Below, piece by piece: positions 1 to 8,248 of a stretch of 49,033 nucleotides of DNA (position 1 is the first letter of the stretch; each line of letters begins with the position of its first letter). Under the pieces are notes generated by a model. That model was given only the letters and a program-made list of their open reading frames with translations, searched no databases and had not been told where the DNA came from. The stretch is from a candidate division FCPU426 bacterium (GTDB lineage Bacteria > Oederibacteriota > Muellerivitia > Muellerivitales > Muellerivitaceae), in contig PLZG01000019.1 of assembly GCA_003152075.1 (NCBI GenBank), positions 1-49,033 on the forward strand, in the 5' to 3' direction. The position numbers and the translations under genes are program-made.

Positions 1-194
1 GTAATTCGTTGGATTGGGAAGTCGAATTGTGAATTGGAAATGGCGCTCTTAACCCGGTCTTTGGATTCCTTGACGGCCGCGTCGGGCAGTCCTACTGTTT
101 GAAAGGTCGGAAGGCCTGGGCAAATATCGACTTCACACTCAACGGCGTAGGCATCTATACCCAAAAGGGCGGCGCTTTTAATATTGGCCAACAT
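1..194 (-). CDS. comM: YifB/ComM family Mg-chelatase-like ATPase, N-terminal part
   Basis: Only the first 64 codons are present; the gene runs off the left edge. The translation starts MLANIKSAALLGIDA and continues with CPGLPTFQTVGLPDAAVKES, the highly conserved N-terminus of the YifB/ComM family (Lon-like domain followed downstream by an AAA Mg-chelatase domain, outside the window). ComM is a hexameric helicase that promotes branch migration during integration of transforming DNA; this role is known for the family and not shown here. The ATG at 192-194 is chosen because it gives the family-typical start and is preceded by AAGGGAAG. It is too short for most ORF callers but the match is unambiguous. 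Confidence 0.85.
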   Translation of the reverse strand, partial: MLANIKSAALLGIDAYAVECEVDICPGLPTFQTVGLPDAAVKESKDRVKSAISNSQFDFPIQRI

Positions 195-351
195 TTGTGT
201 CTTCCCTTGAAGTTTTGTGGATAACTTCCCCGACCAGCTTCAGGATATAACCAAGAGGCTTGGTATATTCAAGAAAATAGGGGTTTACCCCACAATCTAT
301 TAGACGATCGAAGGGTAAAAAACGTTCAAGAAAAGACGGGTTATGGGTAAG

Positions 352-528
352 CAGGATGCTGAAAAAGTCCCTAAAACGGATTTTTTCACCTGACGACATT
401 TGTGGAAACCCCACGATTCAACGGCACTCATAGGGAAAATCCCCTATGTACCCGCAAAACCAAGGCCTGCGGAATCTTTGGGGTGACAGGCTGCTTTGTA
501 GCACTATCTTTACTTTCTCAGCAGCCTG
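352..528. repeat. MITE-like palindromic element, copy 1
   Basis: The ends are imperfect 16-bp inverted repeats: CAGGATGCTGAAAAAG at 352-367 and its near reverse complement at 513-528 (14 of 16). Just inside the left end is a hairpin, 361-370 against 378-387, with a 7-base loop. A second element with the same ends and the same hairpin geometry lies at 40981-41142. No coding capacity is seen. It occupies most of the gene-free stretch 195-620. The rest of that stretch holds an inner inverted repeat (ACAGGCTGCT at 486-495 and AGCAGCCTGT at 520-529) and nothing else recognised. Confidence 0.6.
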
Positions 529-620
529 TTAGACTTGCAAAAGACAAAAGGGGTGGGTAAGATACAGCCCGTTTCGCTTCCGGCTCAACCAATCAAAATT
601 CCAACGTTAAAGGTGGTAAA

Positions 621-902
621 ATGTCTCCATCAACCGAGAAAATCAAAATCAATATCCATGAGAAGGATTTTGAGGTTGAAATTTTCGAAAAACAGGGAAA
701 AACATTCGCCAAAAGCCATGTAAATAATTTTGGGGAAGTGGTGGTTCCGGATTTTGGGGGCGGCCGGGAAAGGGCCCTTAAGAATATCCAGGCTCGAATC
801 GGAAATATCGTAGTCGCGATGCAATCAGACGAGGCCAGGGAAACCCGAAAAAAACAATGGGAAGAGGAACAGGCCAAGAAGCAACCAAGCTCGAACAATT
901 AA
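621..902 (+). CDS. Small conserved-looking protein of unknown function
   Basis: 93 residues, soluble and highly charged, with no signal peptide or membrane segment. It begins MSPSTEKIKINIHEKDFEV. A beta-rich first half (IKINIHEKDFEVEIFEKQG, then VVVPDFGGG) is followed by an amphipathic helix ending in a Glu/Lys/Gln-rich tail. No family is recognised. Support as a real gene: AAAGGTGG lies 6 bases before the ATG, and a strong intrinsic terminator follows at 960-987. It stands alone, transcribed away from comM. Confidence 0.6.
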   Translation: MSPSTEKIKINIHEKDFEVEIFEKQGKTFAKSHVNNFGEVVVPDFGGGRERALKNIQARIGNIVVAMQSDEARETRKKQWEEEQAKKQPSSNN

Positions 903-959
903 CGATAACCGTGTTCCGGTCGAAAGGCTGGGCACTGAGGGGATCCCCCCCTCTTTGAA

Positions 960-987
960 GCCTCGGATCCCCATCCGGGGCTTTTTT
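960..987 (+). terminator. Rho-independent terminator after the 93-residue gene
   Basis: A 9-bp stem (960-968 with 973-981, one G-U pair), tetraloop CCCC, then six T residues at 982-987. It is 58 bases past the stop codon of the upstream gene. Confidence 0.85.
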
Positions 988-996
988 ATTTGAACC

Positions 997-1130
997 AGTC
1001 CACAGTTAGCTGTCGACAGCCAGTCAAATTTATTCAACAAACGAAAAAAGGCCAAAACCGAATGGTTTTGGCCTTTTTATTAAGGAAAGTCTTCAGTGAC
1101 TTTATGATTTTTGCTGTCGACTGTGGACTG
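997..1130. repeat. GTCGAC/GTCCACAG inverted-end element, copy 1
   Basis: The left end AGTCCACAGTTAGCTGTCGAC (997-1017) and the right end CTGTCGACTGTGGACT (1114-1129) are reverse complements apart from a short insertion. The pair encloses the bidirectional terminator at 1044-1079. The right end continues to GCTGGTGTTA, which contains the stop codon of the gene at 1148. A second element of the same build lies at 1676-1826. Confidence 0.6.
1044..1079. terminator. Bidirectional intrinsic terminator
   Basis: A perfect 15-bp stem, AAAAAGGCCAAAACC against GGTTTTGGCCTTTTT, with a GAAT loop. It has T-runs in both directions and can stop transcription from both the gene on the left (+) and the cyclic-nucleotide-binding gene on the right (-). 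Confidence 0.85.
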
Positions 1131-1147
1131 TCAACTGTGAGCTGGTG

Positions 1148-1603
1148 TTACTCGATCCAAAAACTAATGACCTCAAGGTTTTTATTGGCTTGGCGAAGCC
1201 GGTTGGAAAGTACCTTGATGATGATGTCCATCAGTTTTAGGGCGGTATGAGGTTTTTCCCGGCGTAATTGCTGGTAACCTTCCAGTGAAATCATGAAAAG
1301 CTCACTGTCACCGGTGGCTCGAACCGCCGCTGAGCGTGGGAGACCATCTAAGAGGGCCATCTCACCGAAAAACTCGCCAGGATTTAAAACCGCAATGGTG
1401 TTTTCCTGGTTTTTCACTTTTTTAAGGATTTTAACGGCTCCGGACTTGATGACATACATACTGTCGCCCTTGGAATCCTCGTCGAAAACTAACTCGTCCT
1501 TCTTGATCGCTTTTTCCACACCGGCAGAACCTATAGCTTCCAGGTCGGTACCATCAAAAGATTTAAAAGGGGGATATTTGGCCAGGTAACTCACATCGGG
1601 CAT
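1148..1603 (-). CDS. Stand-alone cyclic-nucleotide-binding domain protein
   Basis: 151 residues. A single cNMP-binding beta-barrel covers residues 10-120; the phosphate-binding cassette FGEMALLDGLPRSAAVRA is at residues 79-96 with the ligand-binding Glu81 and Arg90 both present. The chain ends in an alpha-helix (about 118-146) and has no helix-turn-helix, so it cannot be a Crp-type DNA binder on its own. It probably senses cAMP or a related nucleotide and acts through a partner. The ATG at 1601-1603 is preferred to one 12 codons upstream because AAGGAG sits 6-7 bases before it. It lies downstream of the TPR gene on the same strand, separated by the repeat at 1676-1826. Confidence 0.85.
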   Translation of the reverse strand: MPDVSYLAKYPPFKSFDGTDLEAIGSAGVEKAIKKDELVFDEDSKGDSMYVIKSGAVKILKKVKNQENTIAVLNPGEFFGEMALLDGLPRSAAVRATGDSELFMISLEGYQQLRREKPHTALKLMDIIIKVLSNRLRQANKNLEVISFWIE

Positions 1604-1675
1604 CGGGTTCTCCTTGGGTAATTGGGGTTGAGAACACAATTCTAAGGTTCTTTATAAAAGACGCAAGCCCAAAAT

Positions 1676-1826
1676 CAGTCGACAGTCGGCGGTCCACAGT
1701 TGGCGGGAAAGAGGTTGTCTATAACTAGGTCTTAGCTGCTTGGAAAGTTTTTTTTAAGGTTATTGCAATTCGGGGTTGATATTTTCTGTCGACCGTCGAC
1801 CGTCGACTGTGGACTGTTGGCTGGTG
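1676..1826. repeat. GTCGAC/GTCCACAG inverted-end element, copy 2
   Basis: The left end CAGTCGACAGTCGGCGGTCC (1676-1695, continuing to 1704) and the right end (1786-1826, with GTCGAC repeated three times and then TGTGGACTG) are inverted relative to each other. As in copy 1, the right end runs into GGCTGGTGTTAA, which holds the stop codon of the neighbouring gene. Confidence 0.6.
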
Positions 1827-3755
1827 TTAAAAGAAACCGTGTTTGATCGACGATTTTCCTGGGGCTGAGGGAGGGGCGGGTTGGGTTGTGCTGGCTGGGA
1901 CCACGGTTGGTACAACCGATCTGGGGGGGATGGATAGGGAAGGCATGGGAACAGGAGTGGGCGGAGCCTGGGGGCCGTCCTCCAGTAGTTCATCATCGGT
2001 CGCATGGGACATACTGATTGCCTCCACGGCTTCCAAAACCTGGGATTCCTGTTCCACGCTTCCGGTATCGACTTGGACAATAGCGTCAAGAACTTCCTGT
2101 TCGTCCAGGACGTAACCATCAAGGGCGGAGGCCGGTAGGGGTTGATCTGGAGTATAGAGAGGAATGGAAGAAGACGATTCATCCTCATAATGAGCCGCAA
2201 CTGTTTCCGAAATGGCGGGAGCGGAAGGTTCCTCATCGAAAGGGAGTTCTTCAATTGCGGCAGGCTCGGAGGTTGAAACCGGCTCAGGGGCGGAAGGAGC
2301 AACGACGGCCATTACTGGCGGCGCAGAAATTGTGGAAAAATCCGCAGGTTCAGATTTGGCCGCGGCTGGAGCGGAAGGCGCTGTCGTTTCAGCCTTAACC
2401 GGTTCGGTCATGATTTTTGCCGACTCGAGGGGTGATTCCTTTTTTTCGACTGGTGTGGTGGATGTCAGCGCGGATGCTTGTGGGGCCACAGGGGGTTTTG
2501 GAGCGGTGGCTGCGGGAGGGGGCACTGCTGGCGCAGGGGCGGCCGCCGCGGGTTGGGGATTCTTGGCCGCTTTGGCTTTCGCCAGAACTTGTTTTAGGTA
2601 TTCCTTGGGATCGGTAAGTTTTATACCGCCTGTTTCCGCTGGGGTCGCAGGTGCGGCGCTCGCGATTTGAGTCGAAGCCTCGCTTTTACTAGGCTCCCCA
2701 GCGGCCATGGGGGCGTCTTGTTTTTTCAGGTTGAGCAGGCGGTCGGCCTCCTCGACAGAAATGTTTTTTAACTTCGCCAAACGGGATTTGGCCTCGTCCA
2801 CCATACCGCCGGTTTCGTGAATCCGAACGTATTTCTCGTATTCGGCCACAGCTTTTTCGGTGATTCCCTTGTTCTCGTAAACCTGGCCCAGGATGAAATG
2901 AGCGTTGGCGTAACTGGGTTCCAATTTAATGGCGACCCGGTACTCGTTGATGGCTTGTTTGTAAAGGCGGAGCTTATCGTAAATCAACCCGACCGTGTTG
3001 TGGACCTTAGCGCTCTGGGGGTTTAAGGTGATGACCTGGCTGAAAGTTTCCAGGGCCTTCTGCAAATCACCCTTTCGCTCATAAGCGAAACCCAGGGCCA
3101 TGAAGGCCGCTTCATAACGCGGGTCGACCCGGGTGGCTTCCAGGAAGGCTTTAACAGCTTTGTCGTGGAGTTCCTGTTTAGCGTAAAGCGTTCCCATGTC
3201 ATAAGCGATTTTGGATTTGTTCTTGCCGGTTTTAGCCGATTCTTCCAATCGCTTGAGGGCGACTTCCATGTTGCCGGTAGTATCCTTGTCGATGCCCAAC
3301 CGGTGGTAAGACTCGGCGTAGGAGGGATCTAAATCAACGGCGGTTTGGAAAACTTGCATGGCCTGTTGGTATTGGCCTAATTCGTAGTAAACGTTCCCCA
3401 AGTTGTTGTAAAAGGTAGCCATCTTGGGGTTGCGGGAAATGGCGTCCTCGAAAGTCTTGATGGCTTCCTTGTATTTCTCGCATCGAGCCAAGGTTAGGCC
3501 TAGGTTGTTCCAGGCCTCGGGGGAATTGTTGTCGATCGAGATGACTTTTTTGAAAACCTGGATGGAATCGTCTTGTTGGCCGAGGTCGGAGTAGATAAAG
3601 CCCATAGCGGTGTGGGCTTCCTTATAATTGGGATCGATGTCGAGGGCTTTTTGGAGTTCTTTGAGGGCCTTGGCGGTATCACCCTGCTCGGCAAGCTTTT
3701 GGGCTGATTCGACCAGCTCTTTCTTTTTATCGTCTTTACTGCCGAAAAGTCCCAT
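1827..3755 (-). CDS. TPR-repeat protein with long Pro/Ala-rich C-terminal region
   Basis: 642 residues, no signal peptide. Starting at about residue 12, at least eight consecutive TPR units run to about residue 320; each shows the G-x-x-Y/F and ALE/DP pattern (for example DIDPNYKEAHTAMGFIYSDL). After residue 345 the sequence is low-complexity and rich in Pro, Ala, Ser and Glu up to a short basic end (KSSIKHGFF). TPR arrays are protein-binding scaffolds; the partner is unknown. It follows ffh on the same strand after 112 bases and precedes the cyclic-nucleotide-binding gene. Although the tail is disordered, it is acidic and proline-rich without the Thr/Pro repeat seen in the surface proteins, so a cytoplasmic location is likely. 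Confidence 0.85.
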   Translation of the reverse strand: MGLFGSKDDKKKELVESAQKLAEQGDTAKALKELQKALDIDPNYKEAHTAMGFIYSDLGQQDDSIQVFKKVISIDNNSPEAWNNLGLTLARCEKYKEAIKTFEDAISRNPKMATFYNNLGNVYYELGQYQQAMQVFQTAVDLDPSYAESYHRLGIDKDTTGNMEVALKRLEESAKTGKNKSKIAYDMGTLYAKQELHDKAVKAFLEATRVDPRYEAAFMALGFAYERKGDLQKALETFSQVITLNPQSAKVHNTVGLIYDKLRLYKQAINEYRVAIKLEPSYANAHFILGQVYENKGITEKAVAEYEKYVRIHETGGMVDEAKSRLAKLKNISVEEADRLLNLKKQDAPMAAGEPSKSEASTQIASAAPATPAETGGIKLTDPKEYLKQVLAKAKAAKNPQPAAAAPAPAVPPPAATAPKPPVAPQASALTSTTPVEKKESPLESAKIMTEPVKAETTAPSAPAAAKSEPADFSTISAPPVMAVVAPSAPEPVSTSEPAAIEELPFDEEPSAPAISETVAAHYEDESSSSIPLYTPDQPLPASALDGYVLDEQEVLDAIVQVDTGSVEQESQVLEAVEAISMSHATDDELLEDGPQAPPTPVPMPSLSIPPRSVVPTVVPASTTQPAPPSAPGKSSIKHGFF

Positions 3756-3867
3756 GGGTTTTGCCGTTTAACCTTCAAGAAATTTAGTGATCGGGTGAGT
3801 GGGCATTCATTGTATCCCTGATTCTTTTGAAACGTCAACGTGAACAGGGTATATCCAGAAATACCTA

Positions 3868-5250
3868 TTATCTCGGGAAACCGGGCGGCATTCCGGTTGG
3901 GAACCCCCCGGGCATACCGCCGCCACCCATCATGTTCATGGCCTTGCCCATCAGGCTTCCTTTTTTCATCATCTTGCGCATCATGTCGTATTGTTTCAAA
4001 AGGGTGTTGATCTCATCGGCGCGGGTGCCGCTTCCAGCCGCGATTCGGCGTTTACGGGACCCGTCCAACACCTGGGGGAAGCGCCTTTCCTTGGCGGTCA
4101 TGGATAGCAGGATGGCTTCCATGCGTTTGATCTTCTTTTCATCGGGGGCGTTGGCGGCCATTTGCTTTTTCTGGGTGTGGTCGCCGGGCAGCATGGAAAT
4201 CATTTCCTCCATCGAGCCCATTTTTTTGAGCTGGCGGATTTGGTCCAAGAGATCGTCCAAATTGAAGCCCGATTCCTTCGTCGTTCTTTGTCTCTCGACG
4301 GCTTGTTGGCGCGACATTTCCTCGGCCTTCTCAATGAGGGTCAGCATATCGCCCATGCCCAGGATTCGGGAGGCCATGCGGTCCGGGTAAAAGGGTTCCA
4401 GGCCCTCCATTTTTTCGCTTACGCCCATGAATTGGATAGGAACGCCTGTCACCGAAGTGATGGAGAAAATCGCCCCGCCCCGGGCGTCGCCATCGGCTTT
4501 GGTTAAGACCAGGCCGGTCAAGGGGAGGCGTGCGTGAAAAGCTTGAGCCACATTGACGGCGTTCTGGCCGGTCATGGCGTCTACCACCAGCATGATGTTA
4601 GTGGGTTTTAATTTTTGGTGGATTTCGGCGATCTCCTTCATCATATCCTCATCGATTTGCAGGCGGCCCGCGGTGTCGAGGATGAGAATATTGGCGTTGT
4701 TCTGGAGGCAGGTTTTTACCGCGCGAAGGCAAACATCCAATGCCTTTTCGCCGGGTTCGGGCTTGAAGATGGGCACATCGATCTCTTTGGCAAGGGTGGC
4801 CAACTGGTCGATAGCGGCGGGACGAACCAGGTCAGCCGCTACCAGGCCCGGTCTGCGTCCATCCTTCTTTAGCCACAGGGCCAGCTTGGCGGCGGTGGTG
4901 GTTTTTCCGGTCCCTTGGAGACCCGCTAGCAAAATCAAGGTGGGTGGCGCGGGGGCGAATTTGAGTTTATTGGCGTTCTTGTCCTTGGGGGTCAAAAGCT
5001 GAATGAGTTCGTCATGGACAATTTTCACCATGACCTGCCCTGGGGAAAGGCTCAGGGAAACTTCCTTGCCCAGAGCCTTGACCTTGACCCGTTCAAGGAA
5101 AAGCTTGGTGGTTTCCACATTGACGTCGGCTTCCAGCAAGGCCAGGCGGACCTGTTTTAGGGCTTCCTGGATATTTTCCTCAGTCAGTTTTCCCTGGCCC
5201 CGAAGGTTCTTAAAGACTTTTTGGATTTTCTCGGTTAATTGGTCGAACAT
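3868..5250 (-). CDS. ffh: Signal recognition particle protein Ffh
   Basis: 460 residues, the usual length for the GTPase subunit of the bacterial signal recognition particle, which targets membrane and secreted proteins to SecYEG through FtsY. The helical N domain is at 1-95. In the G domain, the P-loop GLQGTGKTTT is at 110-119, DTAGR at 192-196 and TKADG at 250-254. The methionine-rich M domain that binds 4.5S RNA and signal peptides is at 300-445, with GSGTRADEIN at 406-415. The tail is Gly/Met/Pro-rich. Small departures from the common form (GTGK for GSGK, DLVRPAA for DVYRPAA) are conservative. It is not followed by rpsP as in many bacteria but by a TPR gene. Confidence 0.97.
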   Translation of the reverse strand: MFDQLTEKIQKVFKNLRGQGKLTEENIQEALKQVRLALLEADVNVETTKLFLERVKVKALGKEVSLSLSPGQVMVKIVHDELIQLLTPKDKNANKLKFAPAPPTLILLAGLQGTGKTTTAAKLALWLKKDGRRPGLVAADLVRPAAIDQLATLAKEIDVPIFKPEPGEKALDVCLRAVKTCLQNNANILILDTAGRLQIDEDMMKEIAEIHQKLKPTNIMLVVDAMTGQNAVNVAQAFHARLPLTGLVLTKADGDARGGAIFSITSVTGVPIQFMGVSEKMEGLEPFYPDRMASRILGMGDMLTLIEKAEEMSRQQAVERQRTTKESGFNLDDLLDQIRQLKKMGSMEEMISMLPGDHTQKKQMAANAPDEKKIKRMEAILLSMTAKERRFPQVLDGSRKRRIAAGSGTRADEINTLLKQYDMMRKMMKKGSLMGKAMNMMGGGGMPGGFPTGMPPGFPR

Positions 5251-5395
5251 GTCATTCCTGGCATAAAAGGTTCGAAGATTGTAAGCAAGTCGGGCATATT
5301 TTTCACCCCTTTTGCCCTTTCATCGAAATTCCAATAGCTTCTATACTGTTTCCCTGATGGTCAATAAAGCAAAGTTAATAGTGTTAAATTTTTTT

Positions 5396-5521
5396 GTCAT
5401 TCCGAGGAGCAAAGCCGATAGGCTTGGTTTGCGACGTGGGAATCTCAGGTTTTCCTGTTAGTTTTTAACTGAGATTGCCACGGCCCAAATCGCCCCGATT
5501 GGGGCTGGGCCTCGCAATGAC
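5396..5521. repeat. Palindromic GTCATTGCGAGG element, copy 1
   Basis: 126 bp bounded by GTCATTCCGAGG and CTCGCAATGAC. The inner arms AATCTCAG and CTGAGATT (around 5442-5476) form a stem. Its reverse complement matches the element at 19349-19533 closely over its full length, and half of it recurs at 48942-48992. It ends 3 bases before the GGAG of the next gene, so that gene's promoter must lie in or beyond the repeat. Confidence 0.75.
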
Positions 5522-5538
5522 GACAACTGGAGATTCTT

Positions 5539-6207
5539 TTGAGTGTGAAGATATCCGATACCTTAAGCCAACTGGTGGAAGAATTGGTTGAGCGGTCCCC
5601 CTTTTTCCGTTCCTGGAAACCGGACATTGTTGACCTTGCCATTTCCCGGAAATTCCTTCTCTCGTTTGATTCGCTGGTCAAAAGCTTCCCGGCGTTAATC
5701 GCGGCCGGAGCCGCCCGCATGACGGACGAGGAAAGCCGGACCGTTCTGGCCGTTAATCTTTACCAGGAATGCGGGGAAGGGGATATCACCAGGACCCATC
5801 ACGCTATTTACCGGAAGTTCCTGGCCACCGCTGGTATCGATGTCTCGAGCATTCAGGAAAATGACTTCGCCCGGGATTGGCGGAATCGGCTTTCCGAGTA
5901 CATCAATAAAACAGCCAGTGTTGGAGAGGCCATCGGGGCCTTGGCGGCGGGGGAATTCCTGGCTCAACCCGCCCTAGGCCGAATTTATCCAATACTTAAA
6001 GCCCACTATCTCCAAGCCGACCAAGAATACTTCACGAAGCACCTGGAATTGGAAACCGAACATGTCAGGGAAATCACGGTCCTTATTTCCAGGCAAGATG
6101 ACAGGGAAGTTCTATCGGGGTTTAAGGTTGGATTGTCGGAATGGGAAACCTACTTCGACCAATTGGCTGAATTCATTTGTGAGAAGCAGTCCGTGGTGGG
6201 GAGTTAG
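5539..6207 (+). CDS. Haem-oxygenase-like (HDO/TENA-type) iron-containing enzyme
   Basis: 222 residues, cytoplasmic, all-helical. The spacing of putative metal ligands fits the haem-oxygenase-like di-iron oxidase/oxygenase superfamily: E77 and H87 in LYQECGEGDITRTHHAI, E139 in GALAAGEFL, and H168, E172 and H175 in FTKHLELETEHVREI, the H-x3-D/E-x2-H hallmark of its third core helix. Members oxidise small organic substrates or process thiamine and PQQ precursors; the substrate here cannot be read. The TTG start has GGAG 8 bases upstream. It is followed on the same strand by a sigma-54 activator with a small-molecule sensor, and a di-iron ferritin-like gene converges on both, suggesting one oxidative pathway (inference). 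Confidence 0.7.
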   Translation: MSVKISDTLSQLVEELVERSPFFRSWKPDIVDLAISRKFLLSFDSLVKSFPALIAAGAARMTDEESRTVLAVNLYQECGEGDITRTHHAIYRKFLATAGIDVSSIQENDFARDWRNRLSEYINKTASVGEAIGALAAGEFLAQPALGRIYPILKAHYLQADQEYFTKHLELETEHVREITVLISRQDDREVLSGFKVGLSEWETYFDQLAEFICEKQSVVGS

Positions 6208-6216
6208 TAAACATAA

Positions 6217-6249
6217 TGTCCGCAACAGGGACCCGTATTGGATAATGGA
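6217..6249. repeat. GTCC/GGAC dispersed repeat, copy A
   Basis: TGTCCGCAACAGGGACCCGT followed by ATTGGATAATGGA closely matches copy B at 8175-8208 in the same orientation. The two copies bracket the sigma-54 regulator gene. Confidence 0.5.
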
Positions 6250-6438
6250 TAAGTACAGAAAGTTAGTCCTACCCCAATATTCGAATTTCCTATCAAAATG
6301 AGAATATTTGGACGGAAAATTGAAAAAAAATAACTACCCCTTGTGTTTTGAAGTGCAGAAAGACGTACAATAATATTGATCAAACGGCCACCTTGCCGTC
6401 GATCCACGGCCTCGGAGAATGTCTTTAAGGAACCATTC

Positions 6439-8058
6439 GTGCGCGTTGATGATCTTGACTTAAAAGAACTTTTAGAATTGGATCCCAAGGGGGGACCCGT
6501 TCATTTCGCGGGCCAGAAGGCCTTGATCTGCGACACCCTATCCCATGGGATTCTGCGCAATGAACTCATCGATACTTATGGGAATAAAACGGCCTGGGGC
6601 ATCCTCAGCCGATTCGGTTACATTCACGGCCGAAACATGGCCATGGCCTTAAAATCAAAATTCAAATGGGAAAGTGATGAGGACTGGCGAAAGGCCGGAA
6701 CCCGAATTTTGGCGCTCCAAGGCCTTGTCATGGTGGATCCGGACAACCTCGATGTCTTTGGACCTAAGGGCGGAACTTGGCGCGACTCCTATGAGGCCGA
6801 GCAGCAACTTCTCCTGAAGGGGAGGTCCGACAAGCCCGTTTGCTGGAACCTTTGCGGTTTTATCAGCGGTTACCTGAGCTATTCCCTGGATAAGGAGATG
6901 TATGCCTTTGAGGATAAGTGCATCGGAAAGGGCGACACGGCCTGCCATGTGATGATCAGGTCCGAGGAAGAATGGGGCAAGGTGGCCGGAGGTGATTTGG
7001 CGGTTTTCAAGCGGGTGGGCATTGACGCCACCTTGAAGGAAGTTACGGCGAAACTGAAACGCGCGGAAGCCGAATTGGGTGAGAAAACCCGCAAGCTGGC
7101 GGCATTGGCGCAAGTGGATGATGATCCTGGGGAACTCATGGCGCGAAGCCCCGAGATGCGAAGGTTAATGGAATTGGCCAAAACCATCGCGGGAATCGAC
7201 TCGACAGTGCTCATTACGGGCGAGAGCGGCACGGGGAAGGAACGGGTGGCGCGATTTGTCCACGATTATTCCGCTAAAGCGACGGGCCCCTTTATCGCGG
7301 TGAATTGCGGGGCCATCACGGAGACCCTGCTGGAAAGCGAGCTGTTCGGCCATGCCCGAGGGGCCTTTACGGGAGCGACAGTGGACCGACCGGGACTTTT
7401 TGAGGCGGCCAACGGGGGGACGCTTTTTTTGGATGAGGTCGGCGAGATTCCCATTCCATTGCAGGTGAAGCTTCTGCGGGCGCTTCAGGAGAAAGAAGTG
7501 CGGCGTGTAGGCGAGAATAAAAACCGTTCCGTCAACGTCCGTATCCTGAGCGCCACCAACAAAAACCTGAAAACCGAGGTCGCGGAAAAAAGGTTCCGGG
7601 AGGACCTTTATTACCGCCTGAATGTCGTTGAGTTGGCTGTCCCGTCCCTGCGCAACCGGCGGGAAGATATCCTTCCCCTCGCGCGGCTCCTACTCGCTGA
7701 AGCCACAATGCAAATGAAACGTCCCATCAACGGATTGACCGCCAGCGCGGCTGACCAACTTGTTAGTTATGGTTGGCCAGGCAACGTGCGCGAGCTGGCC
7801 AACGCGATGGAGAGGGCGGTGGCGGTCGCGAAAGGGAATCGGGTTGATATCGAGGACCTTCCTCCCGAAGTCCGCCTAGTGTTACCGATTGTTTCCGAAA
7901 AGGGAGTGCCCCGGTTCTTAAAGGATGTGGAGAAGGATTGCATTCTTAGTGCCCTGGAAAAGACGGAAGGCAACAGGAGAAAAGCCGCCGAATTGATGGG
8001 AGTGGGTGTGGCAACGCTTTACCGAAAACTCAAGGCCTACAAATTGTTGGATAAGTAA
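6439..8058 (+). CDS. XylR/V4R-type sigma-54-dependent transcriptional activator
   Basis: 539 residues. The N-terminal XylR-type sensor (about 1-110: [15 protein letters not shown], then [10 protein letters not shown]) leads into a V4R ligand-binding domain with conserved Cys (about 115-195, including [10 protein letters not shown]), then a coiled linker. The AAA+ sigma-54 activation domain has Walker A GESGTGKE at 261, the sigma-54 contact loop GAFTGA at 308 and FLDEVGE at about 330. The Fis-type helix-turn-helix is the last 45 residues ([19 protein letters not shown]). In XylR and DmpR this sensor binds aromatic effectors. The GTG at 6439 is chosen over an upstream TTG (6376): AAGGA lies 7 bases before it and the product then begins at the family-typical position. 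All activation motifs are intact. Confidence 0.93.
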   Translation: MRVDDLDLKELLELDPKGGPVHFAGQKALICDTLSHGILRNELIDTYGNKTAWGILSRFGYIHGRNMAMALKSKFKWESDEDWRKAGTRILALQGLVMVDPDNLDVFGPKGGTWRDSYEAEQQLLLKGRSDKPVCWNLCGFISGYLSYSLDKEMYAFEDKCIGKGDTACHVMIRSEEEWGKVAGGDLAVFKRVGIDATLKEVTAKLKRAEAELGEKTRKLAALAQVDDDPGELMARSPEMRRLMELAKTIAGIDSTVLITGESGTGKERVARFVHDYSAKATGPFIAVNCGAITETLLESELFGHARGAFTGATVDRPGLFEAANGGTLFLDEVGEIPIPLQVKLLRALQEKEVRRVGENKNRSVNVRILSATNKNLKTEVAEKRFREDLYYRLNVVELAVPSLRNRREDILPLARLLLAEATMQMKRPINGLTASAADQLVSYGWPGNVRELANAMERAVAVAKGNRVDIEDLPPEVRLVLPIVSEKGVPRFLKDVEKDCILSALEKTEGNRRKAAELMGVGVATLYRKLKAYKLLDK

Positions 8059-8174
8059 AAACCCGGAAGACATTTACCCACGGACCGTTTCCTCAATGCC
8101 TCAAGATATTTGGCGCGCTGTTTTTCACTTACCCCTATTGCCGATCAATCCAAGGTTGTTCCGGCTTCAAAGGG

Positions 8175-8208
8175 TTGTCCACGACCGGGACCCGGATTGG
8201 ACAATGGA
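8175..8208. repeat. GTCC/GGAC dispersed repeat, copy B
   Basis: TTGTCCACGACCGGGACCCG followed by GATTGGACAATGGA. The arms TTGTCCA and TGGACAA pair, as does the inner CCGGG/CCCGG. It lies between two convergent genes. The gap 8059-8248 holds nothing else recognised. Confidence 0.55.
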
Positions 8209-8248
8209 AAAGATCAAAAAGACCATTCGTCATCGGAGCCGGTAAACC

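Noticed and set aside
178-399. Leftward reading frame of about 74 codons upstream of comM
   Set aside because: Its N-terminal part falls inside the MITE-like element, no Shine-Dalgarno sequence precedes its start, and its end overlaps the start of comM. A real gene disrupted by the element is possible but not supportable.
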